Positions 53,784-62,296 of a DNA stretch of 64,000 nucleotides are shown piece by piece. Both the position numbers and the translations under genes were made by a program. The DNA lies in assembly GCF_003253705.1 (NCBI RefSeq), contig NZ_QKYU01000006.1, positions 1 to 64,000 on the forward strand, written 5' to 3'. The notes beneath the pieces are model-generated. The model was not told the DNA's origin and searched no databases. It saw nothing but the letters and a program-made list of their open reading frames with translations. The stretch's first letter is position 1. Each line of letters begins with the position of its first letter. Source of the DNA: Humitalea rosea. GTDB lineage: Bacteria > Pseudomonadota > Alphaproteobacteria > Acetobacterales > Acetobacteraceae.

Positions 53784-55280
53784 TTACCGGGCCACAGCCG
53801 CGCGATAGGCGGTGGGATCGGCCAGCAGTGCCCGCGCCGCCACAAGATCGGACGGCCGCCCCTCCGCCGGCGGGCAGACCGAGCGCAGCGCCAGGATCTC
53901 GCTGCCCAGCACCGGATCGCGGGCCTCACGCTGCCGCGCCAGGGTCGGGCCCATCGGATGCTGGCCCTGGGAGAGCCGGGCCAGCTCCTCCGCCTGGGCC
54001 TCCTCGCCGAGCGAGGTGCAGACTGCCGGAATCACCCCCAGCCCCTGCAACGGCCAGCCGGAGGGGGCGAGGATGCGCGACCAGGACAGCGACAGCTCCG
54101 CCCCGTTCGGCAGCGGCACCAGCAACTGGATCAGCCCCTTGCCCATGCTGGTGCTGCCGACCAGCGCCGCCCGGCCGCGATCGCCGAGGGCCGCTGCGAC
54201 CACCTCGGCCGCCGAGGCGCTGCGGCCATCGATCAGCACCACCACGGGCCGGCCCTCGGCCAGATCCAGCTTCTCCCCGCGCCAGACGCGGATCGAGTCG
54301 GGGTGGCGGCCGGTGGTGCGGACGATCACCCCGTTGTCGAGGAAGGCATCGGCCATCGCCAGCGCCTGGGTCAGCACCCCGCCGCGATTGCCGCGCAGGT
54401 CCAGCACCACCCCATGCGGTGGCCGGTCGCCGGAAAACGCATCCAGCAAGGCATAGGCGACATCGGCGCCGCTGAAGGAGGAGAAGGCCGCGACCCGCAG
54501 CCACAGCACCCCCTCGCGCAACTCGGCCTGCACCGTTTCCGGCGGCACCAGGCGGCGGATCAGGCTCACCTCCCAGCGGCGGCTGTCGCGCTGCATGCGC
54601 AGCACGGTGGCGCTGCCCGGCGGACCTTCGAGCAAGGCGGCGGCGGTGCCCAGGTCCCGCGCTGAAAGCCCGACGCCATCGACCGCGAGGACGCGGTCCC
54701 CCTCCCGCAGCCCCGCCTCGGCGGCCGGGCCACCGGGGGTGATGACGCTCAGCACCACCTGGTCGGCACGGCCGGCGGCCAGCCGCAGCCCGAGCCCGGA
54801 TTGCCCGACCCGTCGCGTCCGCGCCGCGCGGGCGTCCTCGGCCGACCAGTAGCGGCTATAGGGGTCGAGGTGGTTGAACAACTCGTCGAAGCTGCTGGCC
54901 AGCATCCGGTCGCTGCCGGCGCGGCGCAGTGGGGAGGAGGCGTTCCAAGCCACCATCTGGATCGCGGTCAGCGCCTCGGCCAGGGTCTCGGGGGTCGCGC
55001 CGGCGGGTGGCAGGGGCAGGTCGGCGATCACCTGCCCGGCGGCCAGCAGGCGCAGCCGCTCGCCCTGGCGCGAGGCTTGGCGGTTGGCGGTCAGCACCGG
55101 GTCCAGCACCGACAGGCCGCGCAGCGACCACAGCGCCAGATCATCCGGGGCGGCCGCCGACACGTGGCGTTCGAGGATCACGGTCAGGGCCGCGGTCCAG
55201 ACCTCGCGGACCATGCCACGCGGGAACTCCTGCGCGGCCGCCGGGCCGCACAGGACGACCAGCAGGACGAGGAGCCTCAG
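53784..55280 (-). CDS. S41-family (CtpA-like) carboxy-terminal protease
   Basis: Periplasmic tail-specific serine protease of about 498 residues. A signal-like segment ALRLLVLLVVLCGPAAAQ begins the protein. A PDZ domain follows (VLSVITPGGPAAEAGLREGD), then the catalytic domain with LDLRGNRGGVL, the nucleophile in DGRSASAAEVVAAAL and the Lys in LVGSTSMGKGLIQ, forming the Ser-Lys dyad. The start is uncertain: no ATG, GTG or TTG lies between the signal segment and an ATG at 55472, which would overlap rnr by 196 bases and add an Arg-rich leader. A CTG at 55280, overlapping the rnr stop (CTGA), is given here; ATG 55214 would lose the signal peptide. Downstream of rnr, probably one transcript. Confidence 0.85.
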   Translation of the reverse strand: MRLLVLLVVLCGPAAAQEFPRGMVREVWTAALTVILERHVSAAAPDDLALWSLRGLSVLDPVLTANRQASRQGERLRLLAAGQVIADLPLPPAGATPETLAEALTAIQMVAWNASSPLRRAGSDRMLASSFDELFNHLDPYSRYWSAEDARAARTRRVGQSGLGLRLAAGRADQVVLSVITPGGPAAEAGLREGDRVLAVDGVGLSARDLGTAAALLEGPPGSATVLRMQRDSRRWEVSLIRRLVPPETVQAELREGVLWLRVAAFSSFSGADVAYALLDAFSGDRPPHGVVLDLRGNRGGVLTQALAMADAFLDNGVIVRTTGRHPDSIRVWRGEKLDLAEGRPVVVLIDGRSASAAEVVAAALGDRGRAALVGSTSMGKGLIQLLVPLPNGAELSLSWSRILAPSGWPLQGLGVIPAVCTSLGEEAQAEELARLSQGQHPMGPTLARQREARDPVLGSEILALRSVCPPAEGRPSDLVAARALLADPTAYRAAVAR

Positions 55281-57784
55281 CGCCGCCGCGACCGTCCTTT
55301 GGGCGCGCCGCGCCGCTGGCCTTCGGTCGGGTCGCCCTGGCGCAGGCGGAATTGCAGGCTGCCGGTGCGGGCGTCGGCCGTGACCAACTCCGCCTCGGCC
55401 GCATCGCCCAGGGTGAAGGTCAGGCGCGTCCGTGCGCCGCTCAGGCGGTGTGCCGCATCTTCGTGAAGCCATCGATCGTCGGGCAAGCTCGCTAGGGGCA
55501 CGAGTCCGCTCGCACCATTCTCCTGGATGGTGACGAAGAGACCGAAGCCCGTCACCCCGCTGATTCTCACGTCAAATGTCTGGCCGATGCGTTCTGACAT
55601 ATAGGCCGCGAGGTAGCGGTCCACGGCATCGCGTTCGGCCAGGGCCGCGCGGCGCTCGGTGGCGGTAATGTGCTCGGCGGTATCGGGCAGCCGGGCCGCA
55701 TCCTCGGGCGGCAGCCCGTCTTTTCCGAGACCAAGACCCGCGATCAGCGCCCGGTGCACGCAAAGATCGGCATAGCGGCGGATCGGGCTGGTGAAATGCG
55801 CATAGCGGCTGAGCGCCAGGCCGAAATGCCCGATATTTTCCGGCGCATAGGCGGCCTGGGACTGGCCGCGCAGCACCGCCTCGTTCACCACCCGCTCCTC
55901 CGGCGTGTCGCGCACTTTTTCGAGAACACCGGAGAAATCGCGCGGATGCAGCACATTCGAGGGCGGCAGCCGCAGCCCCAGCGTGCCGAGGAACAGCCGC
56001 AGCCCCTCCAGCTTCACATCGGAGGGCCGGTCGTGGATTCGGTAGACGCAGGGCTGGTGCAGCCGCTCCAGCTCCTCGGCGGCGCAGACATTGGCCAGCA
56101 CCATGAATTCCTCGATCAGCTTGTGGCTGTCGCGGCGGGGGCGGGGGAGGACGGCCTCGACCGTGCCGTCCTCCCCCAGGATCACCTTCCGTTCCGGCAG
56201 GTCCAGTTCCAGCGTGCCGCGGGCCTGGCGCGCGGCCAGAAGCGCGCGGAAGGCGCCGTAGAGATGCGCCCGGGTGCCACCGGGCAGATCCGCCAGCGCG
56301 TCCTCGGCATCCTGCACCTGGTCATAGGTGAGGCGGGCGGCGCTGCGCATCAGCCCGCGGCCAAACCGATGGGCATGCTTCACCCCATCCGGGCCGATCC
56401 GCATTTCTACGAAGAGGCAGCCGCGTTCCTCCTCGGGCTTCAGGCTGCACCAGCCGTTGGACAGCGCCTCCGGCAGCATGGGGATGACGCGATCGGGGAA
56501 ATAGACGCTGTTGCCGCGGGTCCAGGCCTCGCGGTCCAGGTCGCTGCCGGGGCGGACGTAATGCGCGACATCGGCGATGGCGACGATCACCAGCCAGCCA
56601 TTGCCATCCGGCTCGGCGAAGACCGCATCGTCGAAATCGCGGGCGTCCTCGCCGTCGATGGTGATCAGCGGTGTGTTGCGCAGATCCTCGCGGGTGCCGA
56701 GCGGGGTGCCGGTCGCGGCCTCGGCCTCGGCCACAGCCTCGGGTGGGAAGGTGTCGGGGATGCCATGCATATGCACGCAGAGCAGGCTGATCGAGCCCGC
56801 GCTGCCCGATGGCCCCAGCCGCTCCACGATTTTCGCGGCGCGTGGGCCGAGATGGGCGGAGGGCAGCGGCTCGGCCAGCACGATCTCATCCCGTTGCGCG
56901 CCCATGGTCTGGTCGGGCGGGACGGTCCATTCGGCCTTGTGGCGGCGGTCGCTCGGCTGGATGCGCTTGCCGTCGAACACGCCGAGCACCCGGCGGGGCG
57001 AGACGGCGGCGATGCGCTTGAAGGTGCGGCCTTCATACTTGTCGCCGCCGATCCAGCGCAGCCGCGCCAGCACCTTCTCGCCCGGGCCAAGCGCCGGCTG
57101 CCCGGCGGCTTCGGGTTTCATGAAGATGATCGGCGGGCGGGTTCCGGGCGGATGGCCGACCGGCTTGGCGATGGTCTCGCCATCGGCATCGCTGCCGGTG
57201 ACCTCGACCACGGTCATTTCCGGCAGGCGGCCATCGGTGCGGGGCTTGTGCGGGGGCGCGTCGGACTCCGGCTCGCGGCGGGGCTTGGCGCGGACCGGCG
57301 CGGGCGGCGGCGGCGGGGCGGCGATGCCGCGGCGGCCGGCGGGGACGGCCGAGCCTTCGGCCTTCAGCCCCACCATCAGGTCGCGCAGCGCACCGCGCTG
57401 GTCGGCGTTCAGGCCGAAATGGCGGGCAATGGTGCTCTTGTCCACGCGGCCGGTGCGGCTCGCGAGATAGGCGCGCAATTCGGCGCGGGTCGGCAGTGGC
57501 GCCTCGCCGGTGGCCGGCCGGGCGCGCCGGGTCGGGCGAGGGACGGGGGCTTCGTCGGCCGCGATTTCCAGCGCGCCGAGGCGGCGCTTCTTGCCGCGCG
57601 GGCCCTTGTCCGGCACCGGCGCCGGGCTGGTCTCCTCCGGCGCCTCGCTCGGATTCTCGGCGCTGGGGGGGGCAGGAGGTGCCGGGGTACGGTGGCGCCA
57701 GGCCTTGATCGCGGTCTTGGCGCCGCGCGGCTTGGTCGCGCCCGCCTTCGCCGCAGGTCCGGCACGTGTGGGCCGGCGCGCCAT
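55277..57784 (-). CDS. rnr: Ribonuclease R
   Basis: 3'-5' exoribonuclease that degrades structured RNA, 835 residues. The N-terminus is basic (about 90 residues rich in Arg, Lys, Pro), then a winged-helix segment (TIARHFGLNADQRGALRDLM). Cold-shock-like domains follow. The RNB catalytic domain has TIDGEDARDFDDAVFAEPDG with the Asp cluster that binds magnesium, plus FTSPIRRYADLCVHRALIAG. The C-terminal S1 domain reads VRISGVTGFGLFVTIQENGA and ends with an Arg-rich tail. The start is one base after the topA stop, so topA and rnr are certainly co-transcribed. Cytosolic. Confidence 0.96.
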   Translation of the reverse strand: MARRPTRAGPAAKAGATKPRGAKTAIKAWRHRTPAPPAPPSAENPSEAPEETSPAPVPDKGPRGKKRRLGALEIAADEAPVPRPTRRARPATGEAPLPTRAELRAYLASRTGRVDKSTIARHFGLNADQRGALRDLMVGLKAEGSAVPAGRRGIAAPPPPPAPVRAKPRREPESDAPPHKPRTDGRLPEMTVVEVTGSDADGETIAKPVGHPPGTRPPIIFMKPEAAGQPALGPGEKVLARLRWIGGDKYEGRTFKRIAAVSPRRVLGVFDGKRIQPSDRRHKAEWTVPPDQTMGAQRDEIVLAEPLPSAHLGPRAAKIVERLGPSGSAGSISLLCVHMHGIPDTFPPEAVAEAEAATGTPLGTREDLRNTPLITIDGEDARDFDDAVFAEPDGNGWLVIVAIADVAHYVRPGSDLDREAWTRGNSVYFPDRVIPMLPEALSNGWCSLKPEEERGCLFVEMRIGPDGVKHAHRFGRGLMRSAARLTYDQVQDAEDALADLPGGTRAHLYGAFRALLAARQARGTLELDLPERKVILGEDGTVEAVLPRPRRDSHKLIEEFMVLANVCAAEELERLHQPCVYRIHDRPSDVKLEGLRLFLGTLGLRLPPSNVLHPRDFSGVLEKVRDTPEERVVNEAVLRGQSQAAYAPENIGHFGLALSRYAHFTSPIRRYADLCVHRALIAGLGLGKDGLPPEDAARLPDTAEHITATERRAALAERDAVDRYLAAYMSERIGQTFDVRISGVTGFGLFVTIQENGASGLVPLASLPDDRWLHEDAAHRLSGARTRLTFTLGDAAEAELVTADARTGSLQFRLRQGDPTEGQRRGAPKGRSRRR

Positions 57785-57785
57785 C

Positions 57786-60497
57786 TCAGACCACCTTGCC
57801 GTCGGGTGCCGTGGCCTTCTTCGCGGCGGGCTTTTTCGCCGCCGGCTTCTTCGCGGCAGGCTTCTTGGCTGCCGGCTTTTTGGTGGCGGGGGCCTTCACC
57901 GCCGCCGCCTTGGCGGGCTTCGGCGCGGCGGCGGCCTTGGGTGCCGCCTTCTTCGCCGGGGCCTTCTTGCCCTTGGCGCCCTTCTTCGGCGCCAGGACCT
58001 TGCCCTTCTCGGCCAGCAGGGTCACCGCCTCATCGAGGGTGATGCTTTCCATCTCCACCCCGCGCGGCAGGTTGGCGACGGTGCTGCCATGCTGGGCATA
58101 GGGGCCGAACCGGCCCTTCCGCACGTCGACGCTGACGCCATCCTTGGGATGCAGCCCGAGCGGACGGATCTTGGCCCGCCCCTTGGCCAGCAATTCCATG
58201 GCGCGGTTCATGCCGAGGGCCAGGATGTCATCCCCCGCCTCCAACGACTGGAAGATGCTGCCGGCGCGGATATAGGGGCCGAAGCGCCCGATCCCGCCGG
58301 AGATCTCCTCCTTGGTCTCGGGATCGACCCCGATGATGCGGGGCAGCGACAGCAGCGCCAAGGCGCGGTCCAGATCCAGCGTATCCGGGTCCATGCCCTT
58401 GCTGAGGCTGGAGCGGCGCGGCTTGACCGGCTTGCCCTTGTCGTCGGTGCCGGCCTCGCCAAGCTGTACGTACAGCCCATAGGGCCCGCGCCGCAGCGTC
58501 ACCTCCTGGCCCGAGACCGGATCGCTGCCCAGGACCTTGAAGCCGCCGGACTGATCCTCGCCCTCCGCCCCCGGCACCGCGAGCGGGCGGGTGTAGCGGC
58601 ATTCGGGGTAGTTCGAGCAGCCGATGAAGGCGCCTGTCCGCCCGAGCCGCAGCCCGAGCCTGCCGGCCGAGCAGGAGGGGCAGACCCGGGGATCGGTGCC
58701 ATCGGCCCGCACGGGGAAGAAATGGGGCCCCAGCTCCTCATCCAGCACGTCGATGACGTCGCTGATCTTGAGGTCCTTGGTCTGATCGACCGCGGCCGAG
58801 AACTCTTCCCAGAAGGCGCGCATCACCGCGCGCCAATCGGCCCGGCCGTCGCTGATGGTGTCGAGCTGTTCCTCCAGCGCGGCCGTGAAGCCGGTGTCCA
58901 CATAGCGTTCGAAGAAGGAGACGAGGAAGGCCGTCACCAGCCGGCCCCGGTCCTGCGGCACGAAGCGCTTGGCATCCAGCGTCACATACTCGCGGTCCTG
59001 CAGCACCTGGAGGATGGAGGCGTAGGTGGAGGGGCGACCGATGCCCAGCTCCTCCATCTTCTTGACCAGCGAGGCCTCGGAAAACCGCGGCGGCGGCTGG
59101 GTGAAATGCTGGTCGGCGGCAGCGCCGGTGCGGCGGAGCGCATCCTTGGCGTTCATCGGCGGCAGGGTGCGGTGCTCGTCATCCGCTGGCCTGTCGCTGT
59201 CGTCGGTGTCCTCGCGGTACAGCTTGAGGAAGCCGTCGAAGGCGATGACGCTGCCGGTGGCGCGCAGCGCGGCGCTGCCGCCTGGCTCGGTGATCTCGAC
59301 GGCGGTCTGGTCGATCTCGGCCGAGGCCATCTGCGAGGCGACGGCGCGCTTCCACACCAGCTCATAGAGCCGCCGCTGGTCGTCGTTCAGGTAATGCGCG
59401 ACCGCTTCGGGGGTGCGCTCGACATCGGTCGGGCGGATCGCCTCATGCGCTTCCTGGGCGTTCTTGGCCTTGGCGGTGTATTCGCGCGGCTGGGCCGGCA
59501 GATAGTCAGGGCCGTAATCGCCCTTCACATGGTCGCGGATGGAGAGGATGGCCTCGCGGCCCATCTGCACGCCATCGGTTCGCATATAAGTGATGAGGCC
59601 GACGGTCTCGCCGCCGATCGCCACACCTTCATAGAGGCCCTGGGCCACCCGCATCGTCCGCTGCGCGCCGAACCCCAACTTGCGGCTGGCTTCCTGCTGG
59701 ATGGTGCTGGTGGTGAAGGGGGCGGGCGGGTTCCGCCGGGTGCGCTTCTTCTCGACATTGGCGACCGAGAAGGCGCCGGCCTCGACCACCGCCTTGGCGG
59801 CAAGCGCCTTGGCCTCGTCGTTCAGGTCGAACTGGTCGAGCCGCTTGCCATCCAGATGCGTGAGCCGCGCCGAGAAGGGCGCGCCGGCCGGCGTCAGGAA
59901 CTTCGCGTCCACCGTCCAGTATTCGCGGGGCTTGAAGACTTCGATCTCGGCTTCGCGCTCGCAGATCAGGCGGAGTGCGACCGATTGCACGCGTCCGGCG
60001 CTGCGGCTTCCCGGCAGCTTGCGCCAGAGCACGGGGGAGAGGGTGAAGCCGACCAGATAGTCGAGCGCCCGGCGCGCCAGATAGGCGTCGATCAGCGGGG
60101 TATCGAGCTGGCGAGGGTTGGCGACGGCGTGCTGGACGGCGCGCTTGGTGATCTCGTTGAAGGTGATGCGATGGACCGTGAGGCCCTTCAGCGCCCCCTT
60201 CCGGGCCAGCATGTCCTTGACGTGCCAGGAAATCGCCTCGCCTTCGCGATCCGGATCGGTTGCGAGATACAGTGTGTCGGCGCCCTTGAGCGCCAAGGCG
60301 ATCGCCTTGACCTGCTTCTCGCCGCGCTCATCCGCCTCCCAGTCCATGGCGAAATCCTGGTCCGGGCGGACGCTGCCATCCTTGGACGGCAGATCGCGGA
60401 CGTGGCCGAAGGAGGCCAGGACGCGGAATCCGCTCCCCAGGTATTTTTCGATCGTCTTGGCTTTGGCCGGGCTCTCGACAACGAGGACAGAGGTCAT
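57786..60497 (-). CDS. topA: DNA topoisomerase I
   Basis: Type IA topoisomerase that relaxes negative supercoils, 903 residues. The TOPRIM domain opens with MTSVLVVESPAKAKTIEKYL and includes YLATDPDREGEAISWH. The active-site Tyr is Tyr304 in LITYMRTDGVQ. A C4 zinc-ribbon reads CPSCSAGRLGLRLGRTGAF and GCSNYPECRY. The C-terminal tail after about residue 850 is made of AAKKPAAKK-like repeats, common in alphaproteobacterial TopA. The ATG at 60497 is the family start. dprA lies 40 bases upstream and rnr one base downstream. Cytosolic. Confidence 0.97.
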   Translation of the reverse strand: MTSVLVVESPAKAKTIEKYLGSGFRVLASFGHVRDLPSKDGSVRPDQDFAMDWEADERGEKQVKAIALALKGADTLYLATDPDREGEAISWHVKDMLARKGALKGLTVHRITFNEITKRAVQHAVANPRQLDTPLIDAYLARRALDYLVGFTLSPVLWRKLPGSRSAGRVQSVALRLICEREAEIEVFKPREYWTVDAKFLTPAGAPFSARLTHLDGKRLDQFDLNDEAKALAAKAVVEAGAFSVANVEKKRTRRNPPAPFTTSTIQQEASRKLGFGAQRTMRVAQGLYEGVAIGGETVGLITYMRTDGVQMGREAILSIRDHVKGDYGPDYLPAQPREYTAKAKNAQEAHEAIRPTDVERTPEAVAHYLNDDQRRLYELVWKRAVASQMASAEIDQTAVEITEPGGSAALRATGSVIAFDGFLKLYREDTDDSDRPADDEHRTLPPMNAKDALRRTGAAADQHFTQPPPRFSEASLVKKMEELGIGRPSTYASILQVLQDREYVTLDAKRFVPQDRGRLVTAFLVSFFERYVDTGFTAALEEQLDTISDGRADWRAVMRAFWEEFSAAVDQTKDLKISDVIDVLDEELGPHFFPVRADGTDPRVCPSCSAGRLGLRLGRTGAFIGCSNYPECRYTRPLAVPGAEGEDQSGGFKVLGSDPVSGQEVTLRRGPYGLYVQLGEAGTDDKGKPVKPRRSSLSKGMDPDTLDLDRALALLSLPRIIGVDPETKEEISGGIGRFGPYIRAGSIFQSLEAGDDILALGMNRAMELLAKGRAKIRPLGLHPKDGVSVDVRKGRFGPYAQHGSTVANLPRGVEMESITLDEAVTLLAEKGKVLAPKKGAKGKKAPAKKAAPKAAAAPKPAKAAAVKAPATKKPAAKKPAAKKPAAKKPAAKKATAPDGKVV

Positions 60498-60537
60498 GGA
60501 AGCGGTCTGATCCTTACGGCGGCACCCCGGCACAGCG

Positions 60538-61641
60538 TCAACCTGGGTTTTTGCGCGATATTCGGTTGCCGGGTAGGTGTTCGATCAGGCCTTCCAGCTC
60601 CAGATCAAGCAGGACCGCCCTTGCTTCCGCGGCCGAGAGGTGGCAGCGCCGCAGCACCTCGTCAACCGGCATCGCTTCAACGCCAAGAAGCTCAAGGAGT
60701 TGTGCCCCTTGCCCGAAAGGGGCCGAAGGGGCCGGCGACACCCGTGCCATGGGCATGGGGCGGGCCGGGGCGAGCGGCAGGTCGTGCGGCGCCTCGGGCA
60801 GCAGATCGAGCACATCCTCGGCCGTCTCGGTCAGATGCGCGCCCTGTCGAATCAAATCATTGGCGCCCGCCGAGCGGGGGTCGAGCGGGCTGCCCGGGAC
60901 GGCGAAAATCTCCCGACCGGCCTCCAGCCCCATGCGCGCCGTGATCAGCGTGCCGGAGTTCCGCGCCGCCTCCACCACCACCACGCCGAGGCTGAGCCCC
61001 GCGACGATCCGGTTGCGAGCGGGAAAATGGCGGGAGAGAGGGGCCATGCCGAGCGGGGCCTCGGCCACCACGGCGCCGCCTTCGGCGATGATCCGGTCCT
61101 GGAGATAGGCATTTTCCCGCGGGTAGGGGATGTCGAGTCCCCCAGGCACCACGGCGACGGTCCGCCCCGCCCCACGCAGAGCGCCGGTATGGGCCGCGGC
61201 ATCGATCCCGCGTGCGAGGCCGGAGACGACCACAATGCCGGCCTTGGCCAGATCCTCGGCCAGCGCCTCGGCGATGCGGCGCCCGCCGGTCGAGGCGGCA
61301 CGGGCGCCGACCAGGGCCACGGCCCGCGGGCCAAGCCGGTCGCGGGCGCCGAGCACGGCGAGCATGGCAGGCGCATTGGGCAGGCGGGCGAGCAGGGCGG
61401 GGTAGGACGGGTCGTCCACGAACAGCAGCCTGGCCCCCATCGCGGCCAGGGCCTCGATCTCCCGCAGCACGGGTCCGGCCGGGGCGGGGGCGAGACGGCG
61501 CCCGGCTTCGGCAAGGCCGGGCAGGGCGTCCAGTGCTGCGGCGGCATCGCCCCCGAAGCGCCCCATCAGGCGGCGCCAAGTCAGCGCCCCGACGCCCTCG
61601 CTGCGGGCGAGGCGGAGGCGGGGGAGGTTGGTATGGGGCAT
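60538..61641 (-). CDS. dprA: DNA-processing protein DprA
   Basis: Binds incoming single-stranded DNA and loads RecA during natural transformation, 367 residues. An N-terminal SAM-like helical region (RSEGVGALTWRRLMGRFGG) precedes the Rossmann core with GARAASTGGRRIAEALAEDL, VVSGLARGIDAAAHTGAL, GLDIPYPREN, RHFPARNRIVAGLSLGVVVV and EAARNSGTLITARMGLEAGR. A C-terminal winged-helix (MPVDEVLRRCHLSAAEARAV) matches the DprA_WH domain. It sits in the conserved plsY-dprA-topA order. Whether the organism is competent cannot be told here. Cytosolic. Confidence 0.96.
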   Translation of the reverse strand: MPHTNLPRLRLARSEGVGALTWRRLMGRFGGDAAAALDALPGLAEAGRRLAPAPAGPVLREIEALAAMGARLLFVDDPSYPALLARLPNAPAMLAVLGARDRLGPRAVALVGARAASTGGRRIAEALAEDLAKAGIVVVSGLARGIDAAAHTGALRGAGRTVAVVPGGLDIPYPRENAYLQDRIIAEGGAVVAEAPLGMAPLSRHFPARNRIVAGLSLGVVVVEAARNSGTLITARMGLEAGREIFAVPGSPLDPRSAGANDLIRQGAHLTETAEDVLDLLPEAPHDLPLAPARPMPMARVSPAPSAPFGQGAQLLELLGVEAMPVDEVLRRCHLSAAEARAVLLDLELEGLIEHLPGNRISRKNPG

Positions 61642-61699
61642 GCGGCCCCGCTACCATGCGGGGGCGTAACAGATCCTGTCTACTCAGGCGCGGCGGAAA

Positions 61700-62296
61700 T
61701 CAGTGCCCCTCGCCGATCTTCGGCTCGGTGCCCAGCATCAGCCGCTCGATATTCTCCCGGTGCCGCGCCGCGACATAAAGCGCGATGGCCCCCACCGGCA
61801 GCACCAGCGCCTGGGCATCCAGCACCGCCGCCGCCACCGTCCCGGCCAGCATGGCCCCCAGCGCGCCGGCGGAGGAGATGCGCGTGAGCCGCGCCACCAG
61901 CAGCCAGGCGGTCGCGGCGATGGCAAAGACTGGCCAGGCCAGCGCCAGCCAGGTGCCGAGCGCCGTCGCCACCCCCTTGCCGCCGCGAAAGCCGAGCCAG
62001 GGCGGGTGGCAATGCCCGACCACCGCCCCCACCGCCGCCACGCCGCCGAATACCGGGCCCCAGAGCCAGACCACCAGCCAGACCGCGACCGCACCCTTCA
62101 ACCCATCCAGCAGCAGGGTTGCCGCGGCGATGCCTTTTCGGCCCGTGCGCAGCACATTGGTCGCGCCGATATTGCCGCTGCCGATATTGCGGATATCGCC
62201 CAAGCCGGCCATCCGGGTCAGCAGCAGCCCGAAAGGGATCGAACCGAGGGCGAGGCCGATCAGCGCCGCGCCGATCGCCGGGAAGGCGGGGTTCAT
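61700..62296 (-). CDS. plsY: Acyl-phosphate:glycerol-3-phosphate acyltransferase PlsY
   Basis: First acyl transfer of phospholipid synthesis, using acyl-phosphate, 198 residues. Several hydrophobic membrane helices are visible. Conserved loops are present: LALGSIPFGLLLTR, RNIGSGNIGATNVLRTG, GHCHPPWLGFRGGKGVATAL, and the final RHRENIERLMLGTEPKIG. These loops line the active site at the inner membrane. The ATG at 62296 overlaps the stop of the pyrC-like gene by four bases, so the two are co-translated. Length and motifs are typical. Confidence 0.96.
   Translation of the reverse strand: MNPAFPAIGAALIGLALGSIPFGLLLTRMAGLGDIRNIGSGNIGATNVLRTGRKGIAAATLLLDGLKGAVAVWLVVWLWGPVFGGVAAVGAVVGHCHPPWLGFRGGKGVATALGTWLALAWPVFAIAATAWLLVARLTRISSAGALGAMLAGTVAAAVLDAQALVLPVGAIALYVAARHRENIERLMLGTEPKIGEGH

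Noticed and set aside
57510-60944. Plus-strand open frame of over 1100 codons opposite rnr, topA and dprA
   Set aside because: All three minus-strand genes are unmistakable housekeeping genes; this frame spans their junctions and has no domain.
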